In this document: piece after piece, positions 33,504 to 40,278 of the stretch
How positions within the stretch are numbered: position 1 is the first letter of the stretch
Layout of the letters: each line of letters starts with the position of its first letter
Source of the DNA: Virgisporangium aliadipatigenens
GTDB taxonomy: Bacteria > Actinomycetota > Actinomycetes > Mycobacteriales > Micromonosporaceae
NCBI RefSeq assembly: GCF_016863615.1
Contig: NZ_BOPF01000057.1
Location: 1 to 48,631 of the forward strand
Direction of reading: 5' to 3'
Length of the DNA: 48,631 nucleotides
Translations under genes and position numbers: made by a program
Notes under the pieces: model-generated
Database searches by the model: none
What the model was told of the DNA's origin: nothing
The model's input: the letters and a program-made list of their open reading frames with translations, nothing else

Positions 33504-33531
33504 TTGACGTTTGTGCCGCCCTTGCTAGGCT
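33504..33531 (+). promoter_or_regulatory. HrdB-type promoter of the class III aminotransferase operon
   Basis: TTGACG (33504-33509) and TAGGCT (33526-33531) with a 16-bp spacer match the vegetative actinobacterial consensus well. The site lies in the 236-bp divergent region (33352-33587) and would start transcription near 33538, about 50 bp before the TTG start of the operon running to the carbamoyltransferase. Confidence 0.65.
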
Positions 33532-33587
33532 CGGCCGAGGCGTCGAAGATCATTGGTCGATGCCGGTGAAGAGCGGGGGCTTGACAC

Positions 33588-34715
33588 TTGACAGCGCACG
33601 ATGCTTCGGGCGGGATTTCCCGCCTGGCGCCCGGCAGCCAGAACTGGCACCAGTTTCCCATCTCCGCGGGCGTTCCGGCGTTCATGGCGGCGGCGCGCGG
33701 TGCGCGGGTGGTGGAGCCGGGCGGCCGTGAGCTGATCGACCTCTTCTGCGGCAGCGGCGCCGTCATCCTCGGACACGCGCACCCGGGCCAGGTGGCGGCG
33801 GTGCGCGAGGCGGTGGGCAGCGGCGCGACCGTGAGCCTGCGCCACCCACGAGAGCCGGAGCTGGCCGGGCACCTTGTCGAGCTGTGCCCGGGCGCGACCC
33901 ACGCGGCGCTGTTCAAGACCGGTTCGGAGGCGGTGCACGCCGCCATCACGACGGCCGTCAAGGCCACCGGGCGGCGCGCGGTGCTGACCACCTCGTACCA
34001 CGGCTGGCTCCTGCCGCTCGGCGAGCTGAGCGACCTCGGCGGATTCCGCGTCGAGCGGCTCGACTGGCGTTCGCCGGCGCTGGCCGCGCGGGTGGCGGCG
34101 CTGGCGGGCGAGGCGGCCTGCCTGGTGGTCACCCCCACCACGGACACCGTGGAGCCCGACGCGGTTCGCGCCGTGGTCGACGCGGCCCGGGCCGGTGGCG
34201 CCGTGGTCATTTTCGACGAGGTGAAGAGCGGCTTCCGCTTCGCCTATCCGACGGTGTCGGCCGCCTGGGGCATCCCGGCCGACCTGACCGTGGTGAGCAA
34301 GGGCATCGGCAACGGCTTCCCGATCGCCGCACTGCTCGGATCCGACCTGCTCGCCTCGACGGAGACGTTCAGCGTGTACAGCACCTACGCCTCCGAGCTG
34401 GTCTCGGTCGCGGCGGCGCTGGAATGCCTGCGCGCGCTGGCCGACGGCGGGTACGAGCGGTTCGCGCGCAACTCGACCGCGCTCTACGAGGCGCTGCGCG
34501 ACATCGGCGGCAAATACAACGTCGGTGTGTCGGGTGTGCCGACCTTCTTCCGCCTCGACCTGCCCGCGTCGTTGGACTCCGACGACCTGTGCCGTCGCCT
34601 GTACGAGCGCGGCGTTCTGTACCACCCGCTCGACCAGGTGCTGGTCAGTGCCGCGCACGGTCCCGAGGAGATCGAACGGGTGTGTGCGGTGTTCGAAAGC
34701 GCACTGGAGGCATGA
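33588..34715 (+). CDS. Class III PLP aminotransferase (GSA aminomutase-like)
   Basis: A 375-residue fold type I class III enzyme related to glutamate-1-semialdehyde aminomutase and to aminotransferases of aminoglycoside pathways. Visible are FCGSGAVILGHAHPGQVAAV, the KTGSEAV phosphate loop, the SYHGW motif, the cofactor pair D210-E211 in IFDEVKSGFR, and the PLP lysine K238 in VSKGIGNGFP. It is shorter than the usual 420-450 residues. The start is TTG at 33588 with a G-run about nine bases upstream; no better start is seen. It overlaps the next gene as ATGA. Confidence 0.85.
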   Translation: MTAHDASGGISRLAPGSQNWHQFPISAGVPAFMAAARGARVVEPGGRELIDLFCGSGAVILGHAHPGQVAAVREAVGSGATVSLRHPREPELAGHLVELCPGATHAALFKTGSEAVHAAITTAVKATGRRAVLTTSYHGWLLPLGELSDLGGFRVERLDWRSPALAARVAALAGEAACLVVTPTTDTVEPDAVRAVVDAARAGGAVVIFDEVKSGFRFAYPTVSAAWGIPADLTVVSKGIGNGFPIAALLGSDLLASTETFSVYSTYASELVSVAAALECLRALADGGYERFARNSTALYEALRDIGGKYNVGVSGVPTFFRLDLPASLDSDDLCRRLYERGVLYHPLDQVLVSAAHGPEEIERVCAVFESALEA

Positions 34716-35563
34716 CCGACGTCAGCGTCGTCATTCCGCTCTTCGGCACGCACCGCGGCCGGGAGACGCTTCCCGTGGTGTGCGCGAGCTGGCTGGCGCA
34801 GAGCGTTCCGTGCGAGGTGGTCGTCGCGGTCGCCGACGGGCCGGTGCCGGCGCTGCCCGCCGGCGTGCGGGTGATCCCCGCCGACGTCTCGCCCGCCGCC
34901 CCCGGACTGCTGCGCAACGTCGCGGCGGCGCGGGCCCGCGGTTCCTGGTTCTATCTGGCCGACGCCGACGTCCGTCCCGTGGGCGTCGATTTTCTGGAAC
35001 GGGCGAAGCGCCTCGCCGGCGCCGGTGCGCTCGCGCAGCCGTGGATGTACCGGCTGCTGTCGGACGCGCTGGAGGTCGACGACGACGCGCTCGACGTGTT
35101 CGGCCACGAGAAGCGGTGCCTGCTGCTGCGCGACGCCGCCGGACGGCCGGTGCCGCATCCCGACGAACGCTTCGTGTACGACGGCGACGACCTGATGGTT
35201 CCGCTGCCGGAGGAGGTGCTCCGCGCGGCGCCGCCCGAGCAGCTGCGGTGGCGCGCGGCGTTCCACTGGGGCAGCATGTTGCTGCGCCGGGAGGTCTTCG
35301 ACGCGGTCGGCGGCTACTACGACGGCTACCGGGGCTGGGGCTGCGAGGACGACGACCTGCTCGCGAAGGTGCGGGCGGTGACGTCGGTGGTGACGGCGTG
35401 GCGCGCCGAACCGGCGTTGCGCTGCCTGCACTTCGAGCACGACGGTCCGTACGAGTCGGCGGAGTTCGCGGCCAACCGCGCGGTGCTCGCCGGGCGGATC
35501 GCCGCCGGTGTCGATTCGATGATCCGCGCCGACGCGGCCGCCTGGGGGAAGGACGACAAATGA
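34712..35563 (+). CDS. GT2 glycosyltransferase, galactosyltransferase-like C-terminus
   Basis: A 283-residue GT-A enzyme. It begins VSVVIPLFGTHRGRETL, has the metal-binding YLADADVRPV (DxD), and ends with the galactosyltransferase-type acceptor motif YRGWGCEDDDLLAKV. The ATG lies in the stop of the aminotransferase gene (ATGA), showing strict coupling. No membrane segment, so it is probably cytoplasmic, acting on a soluble or membrane-surface acceptor. Its stop overlaps the small ORF of the inserted 83-bp element. Confidence 0.8.
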   Translation: MTDVSVVIPLFGTHRGRETLPVVCASWLAQSVPCEVVVAVADGPVPALPAGVRVIPADVSPAAPGLLRNVAAARARGSWFYLADADVRPVGVDFLERAKRLAGAGALAQPWMYRLLSDALEVDDDALDVFGHEKRCLLLRDAAGRPVPHPDERFVYDGDDLMVPLPEEVLRAAPPEQLRWRAAFHWGSMLLRREVFDAVGGYYDGYRGWGCEDDDLLAKVRAVTSVVTAWRAEPALRCLHFEHDGPYESAEFAANRAVLAGRIAAGVDSMIRADAAAWGKDDK

Positions 35564-35646
35564 GCGAGTGCTCGCACGAGCGAATCATCAGCACTGTGCG
35601 CCCCGCGTCTCGTGGCGCCGGCGAGCGAAGCGAGGCGGCGGCATGA
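35560..35646 (+). CDS. 28-codon linker ORF within the inserted repeat element
   Basis: An ORF of 28 codons, starting MSECSHERIIS and ending GAGERSEAAA, that overlaps the upstream stop as ATGA and the downstream start as ATGA. It therefore keeps ribosomes coupled across the insert. It has no hydrophobic segment or known domain, and the peptide itself may have no function. Counted as coding only because of the exact fit on both sides. Confidence 0.4.
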   Translation: MSECSHERIISTVRPASRGAGERSEAAA

Positions 35647-35651
35647 GCGAG
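35560..35651. repeat. 83-bp insert flanked by a 9-bp direct repeat
   Basis: ATGAGCGAG occurs at 35560-35568 and again at 35643-35651. Removing one repeat and the DNA between them would join the upstream stop directly to the next gene's ATG as a normal ATGA overlap. The insert contains overlapping small inverted repeats (GCGAG-TG-CTCGC, GCTCG-CA-CGAGC) and the GAGCGAAGCGAG word. This suggests a REP- or MITE-like dispersed element that inserted with target duplication. Confidence 0.5.
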
Positions 35652-36761
35652 GGTGTTCCGGTCTATCTGGTGCCGGCCACGTTCGGGTTCGGGCCGGCGG
35701 CGCTGGCCACCGCGGTCGCGCGCTGGCTGCGCCAGCACCACCCCGAGGTGCCGGTGTTCGGTGTCGGCGACGGCATCGCGCACGACTTCCTACGCGACAG
35801 CGGGCTCTTCGGCGACCGGCTGCTGCTCGCCGAGGTCGACGGGCTGCCGGACGCCGTCGGCCGGGATCCGCGCGCCGTCACGGTCTTCTTCGGCGACTTC
35901 GACCGGCCGCTCGTGGCCCGCGAACGCGGCCTGCGCACCGTGGTGGTCGACGCGCTGTACTGGATGTGGACGGCCGATCCGCTGCGGCCGGACCTCGTCG
36001 ACCGCTACCTCGCGTTGGCGTTCCCCGGAGTGGCGGAACGCATCGCGGCGCAGGGCGCACCGGCGCGCGGCATCCGCCTGGTCTCCCAGATCGTGGACGA
36101 GATGCCCGACGCGGCGCCGGCGGCGCGCTCCGGCACGGTGCTGAACTTCGGCGGCGCGATGTCCCCGATGGGCGGCAACCACACGTATCTGCGCGCGCTG
36201 ATCGACGTGGTGACCGAGGTGGTCGGCGACCCCGACGGCATCACGGTGACCTGCTCGTCGGGCGCCGCCGACGCGATCCGCCGGCTCGGCGCGCCGGTGC
36301 GGGCGCGGATCGCGGACCTGCCGTTCGACGAGATGATGCGCACGCTGGCCACGAGCGAACGCCTGGTGACCCTGCCCGGCCAGTCCATCATGTGGGAGGT
36401 GCTGCGGGCCGGCGTGCCGACCGTCGTGCTGCCCGGGGCCAACTACAGCCACCACCGCCAGGTCGGCAGCTACCAGCAGTTCTTCGCCGACGTCCCGTTC
36501 ATCACGTGGGACCGGCTCGACGGGTACGAGACGCTGCCGGCCGGGCTCTCCGAGGACAAGGGCGTGGCGCGGGCGGTCGAGCTGGGCACCCGGTTCGCCA
36601 CCGACGCCGCCGCGCGGGAGACCCTGAAAGCGTTGCTGCGCGAGGCGATCGACCGGCCGGCGAAGGCGCCGACGCTGCGCCCGGGCAACCCGTGGTCGTC
36701 GTTCGACGGCGCGGCACAGGTCGGCCGCGAGGTGCTGGCGCTGGCCGGACAGGCCCGGTGA
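35643..36761 (+). CDS. GT-B-type glycosyltransferase
   Basis: A 372-residue protein with a GT-B layout like MurG or macrolide glycosyltransferases. The N-terminal half begins VYLVPATFGFGPAALATAVARW. A linker follows, then a C-terminal half with LNFGGAMSPMGG, VTCSSGAADAIRRLGA and the donor-site segment GQSIMWEVLRAGVPTVVLPG. No membrane helices. It is followed by a second GT2 gene through a GTGA overlap. Sugar donor and acceptor unknown; the family call is by pattern. Confidence 0.62.
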   Translation: MSEGVPVYLVPATFGFGPAALATAVARWLRQHHPEVPVFGVGDGIAHDFLRDSGLFGDRLLLAEVDGLPDAVGRDPRAVTVFFGDFDRPLVARERGLRTVVVDALYWMWTADPLRPDLVDRYLALAFPGVAERIAAQGAPARGIRLVSQIVDEMPDAAPAARSGTVLNFGGAMSPMGGNHTYLRALIDVVTEVVGDPDGITVTCSSGAADAIRRLGAPVRARIADLPFDEMMRTLATSERLVTLPGQSIMWEVLRAGVPTVVLPGANYSHHRQVGSYQQFFADVPFITWDRLDGYETLPAGLSEDKGVARAVELGTRFATDAAARETLKALLREAIDRPAKAPTLRPGNPWSSFDGAAQVGREVLALAGQAR

Positions 36762-37882
36762 CGATGGACGCGCCCGACGCGACCGTCGTCGTCATCAGCC
36801 ACGAACGGCCGGCGCTGCGCGACCGCGCCGTCCGCTCGGTGCTCGACGGGTTGGCCGCGGCGGGTGTGTCGCTTCCGGTGCTGGTGCTCGACAGCAGCCG
36901 GACGCCGCGCGCGGTGCCCGACGGTGCGCGGCTGATCCACCGGCCCGACGACCCGTCGTGCGTCAGCAAGCGGCGGCTGGCGTTCGAACTGACCGACAGC
37001 GCGTGGGTCGTCATGCTCGACGACGACTGCCGGGTCGTTCCGGACGGGCTCGGTGTGCTGCTGCGCACGATCGCCGAGCAGCACCCCCGGCGCACCGGCG
37101 CGATCTTCGTCAACGCGGACTTCGTCGGCGAACGCACGCGGGCGTTCGACGCGGCGCTGCACAGCGACCTGCTCGCCGGCTTCGCCGACATCACCACCGA
37201 GGGCGACGTCACGTGGGCGGTCACCACCCTGTCGGCGTTCCGCCGGGAGGCCGTCCTGGGGGCCGACCTCTTCGCGCGGCAGCGCAACGGCGCGCCGGTC
37301 GGCGGCGAGGACGTCGACGCGTGCATCCGCCTGCGGGCGGCCGGCTGGCGCCTGCACGGCGTGCCGAAGGTGCTCGCCTGGCACGACACCGAGACGTGGA
37401 ACTCGTTCGCCCAGAACGCCCGCCGCTCCCGCAACTACGGCTGGGCCGAGTCCGAACTGGTCCGCCACTACCCGCAGCGTTCCCGGCTCGGCTACGAGAA
37501 CCCGGTCGTGAGCGCCGCGCTCGGCGCGCTGTGCGCGCGGCTGGTCGCCGGCGGACGCGGCCTGTCGCCGCTGTCCACCGCGGCTGCGGCGGCCACCGGA
37601 TGGCTCGTGAGCGAGGCGGTCGAACTCGCCGGGCGCCATCCCGAGGCGACGCCGCTCGAGGTCGGCACGCAGACCGCGTGGTCGGTGCTGTACGAGTCCG
37701 GTCGGGTGCGCAGCGCCGCCCGCCGCCGCCGGCCGGACCTGCTCGTCAAGCGGTTCAACTGGGGCAACCCCGACGCCGGGAGGTTCTCCTTCCGGATCGG
37801 GCCCGGGATCAGGAAACGTCTGCTGGTGACCGGTGCCGCGGCGGCCGCCACCGCACTGCTGCTACGGGGGAGGCGCCGATGA
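36758..37882 (+). CDS. GT2 glycosyltransferase with C-terminal hydrophobic segment
   Basis: A 374-residue GT2-type enzyme. It begins ATVVVISHERPALRDRAV, has the metal site WVVMLDDDCRVV, and an acidic GGEDVDACIRLRAAGWRL motif near residue 185. The C-terminus has a basic stretch and a hydrophobic end (LLVTGAAAAATALLL), which may tether it to the membrane. The GTG at 36758 sits in the preceding stop (GTGA); an ATG two codons later is an alternative. Coupled by ATGA to the carbamoyltransferase gene. Confidence 0.75.
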   Translation: MTMDAPDATVVVISHERPALRDRAVRSVLDGLAAAGVSLPVLVLDSSRTPRAVPDGARLIHRPDDPSCVSKRRLAFELTDSAWVVMLDDDCRVVPDGLGVLLRTIAEQHPRRTGAIFVNADFVGERTRAFDAALHSDLLAGFADITTEGDVTWAVTTLSAFRREAVLGADLFARQRNGAPVGGEDVDACIRLRAAGWRLHGVPKVLAWHDTETWNSFAQNARRSRNYGWAESELVRHYPQRSRLGYENPVVSAALGALCARLVAGGRGLSPLSTAAAAATGWLVSEAVELAGRHPEATPLEVGTQTAWSVLYESGRVRSAARRRRPDLLVKRFNWGNPDAGRFSFRIGPGIRKRLLVTGAAAAATALLLRGRRR

Positions 37883-39567
37883 TCGTCGTCGGCATCATCG
37901 GTCGGCCCGACTCGCCCTGGTGTCACGACGCGACGGCCTGTCTCGTCGTCGACGGCCGGGTCGTCGTCGCGCTGGAACAGGAACGGCTGAGCCGGCGCCG
38001 GTTCGCGCCCGGGGAGGGGCCGGAGGAGACGCTGCGGCTGCTGCTGGCCGAGCAGGGGCTGCGACCGTCCGATGTGGACGCCATCGGCTACGCGTGGGCC
38101 GACGCGACTCCGGAGATCGCGCGGCGGGTCGACAGCGCGCTGCCCTGCGGTGTGCTGGGCACAGACCGGCTGACCGAGACGGTGTTCCCGACGCTCGCCG
38201 CCGAACTGCGCAACAAGGAGATCTTCTTCTTCGACCACCACCTCTGCCACGCCGCGCAGACGTACTGGTTCAACCCGCACCGGGACGCCGACGTCCTGGT
38301 GGCCGACGGCACCGGTGGGGCCGGGTCGACGTCGCTGTTCCGGGTGCGGGACGGCCGCTTCGAACTGCTCGACCGCTACTCTCCACTGTGGTCGATCGGC
38401 ATCTTCTACGAGGCGGCCGCGTTCTACGCCGGGCTGGGTTGGGACGCCGCCGGCAAGCTGATGGGGCTCAGCTCCTACGGGCGGCCGAGCGGGCGCCGGT
38501 TCATGACGTTCGACGACGGCGCCGGTGAGTTCCGGCTCGATCCGGCGCTGCGCGGGCTGCCCTCCGGCGGGTTCACCGAGGAACGGCTGGCCCACGAGTG
38601 GACGGCGATCTTCGAGGCGAGCGCGTTCCCGTACGCGGCCGGCGCGAGCAACACGTTCGACTACGCGACGTTCGCCACCGACGTGCAGGAGACCGTCGAG
38701 GACGTCGGCATGGCGCTGGCGCGGCGGCTGCGTCGGCGTTCCGGGCACGACGCGCTGCTGGTGGCCGGCGGCGTCGCCCTGAACGCACACCTCAACCGCC
38801 GCCTCGCCCTGGAGAGCGGCTACCGCCGGGTCTCCAGCACGACCGCCCCGCACGACGGCGGCGCCGCGATCGGTGCCGGCCTGCTCGCCGCGTCCGTGCT
38901 CGGCGAGCCGGTGCGCCGCCGGGATCCCGCCGATCCGCTGCCCATCTTCCTCGGCCCGGCGGTCGGCACGGCGGCGATCGAGGCGGCGCTCGACGCGGAA
39001 TCCGTGCCGCGGCAGGCCCTGGAGCCGGAGAAGCTGCGTGCGCAGGTCGCCGAGGCGCTCGACCGCGGCGAGATCGTCGCCTGGTTCGACGGCCCCATCG
39101 AGGTCGGCCCGCGGGCCCTCGGGGCGCGCAGCCTGCTGTCGTCGCCGCGTTCGCGCACCACGCTCGACCGCCTGAACGTCATCAAGGGCCGCGCCGCGTG
39201 GCGTCCGGCGGCGCTGGCGCTGACCGGGGCCGGGTTCGACGCGATCGACATCGAACCGGCCGTGGCCGGCCTGACCGAGTACATGCTGTGCGTGCACCGG
39301 GTCGGCGAACGGGACTGGGACCGCGTGGCCACCGGGGTGCACGTGGACGGGACCACCCGGGCGCAGCACGTGGCCGACGGTTCGGAGTTCGGGGCGCTGC
39401 TCGGGGCGGTCGGCCGGGTCAGCGGCCTGCCCGGGCTGATCAACACCTCGCTCAACCTGCGCGGCCGGCCGATGGTGCTCACCCCGGCGCACGCGGTGGA
39501 ACTCTTCGCCGAGGCGCCCGAGGTCGACCTGCTCGTCATGCCGCCCTACCTGGTTCGACGCCCGTAA
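37879..39567 (+). CDS. Carbamoyltransferase (NodU/CmcH/TobZ family)
   Basis: A 562-residue enzyme that transfers a carbamoyl group from carbamoyl phosphate via carbamoyl-AMP to a hydroxyl, as in nodulation factors and tobramycin or cephamycin pathways. The N-terminal domain shows DHHLCHAAQTYW with H120 and H124 at the metal/adenylate site, VADGTGG and AAGKLMGLSSYG. The C-terminal YrdC-like part has VGPRALGARSLL and LINTSLNLRGRP. Length and motifs are complete. It ends the glycan operon. A carbamoylated sugar is the likely product, which favours a specialised small molecule or decorated glycan. Confidence 0.92.
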   Translation: MIVVGIIGRPDSPWCHDATACLVVDGRVVVALEQERLSRRRFAPGEGPEETLRLLLAEQGLRPSDVDAIGYAWADATPEIARRVDSALPCGVLGTDRLTETVFPTLAAELRNKEIFFFDHHLCHAAQTYWFNPHRDADVLVADGTGGAGSTSLFRVRDGRFELLDRYSPLWSIGIFYEAAAFYAGLGWDAAGKLMGLSSYGRPSGRRFMTFDDGAGEFRLDPALRGLPSGGFTEERLAHEWTAIFEASAFPYAAGASNTFDYATFATDVQETVEDVGMALARRLRRRSGHDALLVAGGVALNAHLNRRLALESGYRRVSSTTAPHDGGAAIGAGLLAASVLGEPVRRRDPADPLPIFLGPAVGTAAIEAALDAESVPRQALEPEKLRAQVAEALDRGEIVAWFDGPIEVGPRALGARSLLSSPRSRTTLDRLNVIKGRAAWRPAALALTGAGFDAIDIEPAVAGLTEYMLCVHRVGERDWDRVATGVHVDGTTRAQHVADGSEFGALLGAVGRVSGLPGLINTSLNLRGRPMVLTPAHAVELFAEAPEVDLLVMPPYLVRRP

Positions 39568-39641
39568 ATACCGCCCCGCCTGGTATCGATCGGCTACGGT
39601 GGTCGGAGTCTGTTCGTCGGGTCGGTGGTGCGGGGGAATCG

Positions 39642-40232
39642 ATGAGCGACCTGTCGTCCGAGGTGCAACGACTCCTGTCCGTTGTGCAGCATCAGCAGGC
39701 CTCGATCGAGAAGCTCACCGAGGCCGTCGAGCGGCTGCAGGCGGCCCTGCCGGTGCCGGCCGTCGAGGAGCCCGCGGCGCCCCGGGAGCCGGAGCCGGCC
39801 CCGGAGCCGCCCGCGCCGACGCTGACCGTGCGGCACCCGCTCGACTGGGACGTCGTCACCGGGGCCGAGCGCGCACTGGCCTGGCAGGAGCTGTTCGCCT
39901 GGGTGGAACACATCGTCAAGGCCTACAGCCTGCATTTCCTCATCCGGCCGTGCTGGTGGCGGCACCGGCTGTCGTTGATGATCCTGACCTCGTTGTGGGA
40001 GTACTACATGGACACGTATGCCGACGGCGGCGGCATCCGGTCCAACGACGAGTTCCTCAACCAGCTCAACAACCGCACGTACCAACTCGGCGACGTGTTC
40101 ATCTCGTGCCGCGAGGACCACACGGAGCCGGCGCCGGCGGTGTGGCTCAGGGACGACGACCGCCGCGAGTTCATGGACATGGTCCGGGCGGAGTTCTATT
40201 CGACGCCCGTGAGCGGCCAGACGGTCAACTGA
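39642..40232 (+). CDS. DUF4913-family protein, T4SS-associated
   Basis: A 196-residue soluble protein. Residues 1-40 form a coiled coil (SEVQRLLSVVQHQQASIEKL), then comes a Pro/Glu-rich linker to about 65. The remaining domain, with conserved WCW-rich text (LIRPCWWRHRLSLMILTSLWEYY), matches DUF4913, found in actinobacterial conjugative and T4SS loci next to VirD4-like proteins. ATG follows GGGGGAA. It directly precedes the coupling protein and may be its partner or adaptor. Biochemical role unknown. Confidence 0.78.
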   Translation: MSDLSSEVQRLLSVVQHQQASIEKLTEAVERLQAALPVPAVEEPAAPREPEPAPEPPAPTLTVRHPLDWDVVTGAERALAWQELFAWVEHIVKAYSLHFLIRPCWWRHRLSLMILTSLWEYYMDTYADGGGIRSNDEFLNQLNNRTYQLGDVFISCREDHTEPAPAVWLRDDDRREFMDMVRAEFYSTPVSGQTVN

Positions 40233-40251
40233 CCGACGGGGGAGTAGCGAC

Positions 40252-40278
40252 ATGGCGTTTTACGGGGGCGGACGATGA
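40252..40278 (+). CDS. Eight-residue leader ORF coupled to the coupling-protein gene
   Basis: ATG at 40252 preceded by an ideal GGGGGAG at 40238-40244 with a seven-base spacer. It encodes MAFYGGGR and stops at 40276-40278, overlapping the coupling protein start as ATGA. Its Shine-Dalgarno is better spaced than that of the long gene, so it may load ribosomes for it. Too short to judge by coding statistics. Confidence 0.4.
   Translation: MAFYGGGR

Noticed and set aside
22528-39567. The segment between the T4SS blocks as an integrated mobile island
   Set aside because: No integrase, transposase or tRNA-linked att repeats seen at either edge, and it includes ordinary RNA-modification genes. Insertion remains possible but is not supported directly.
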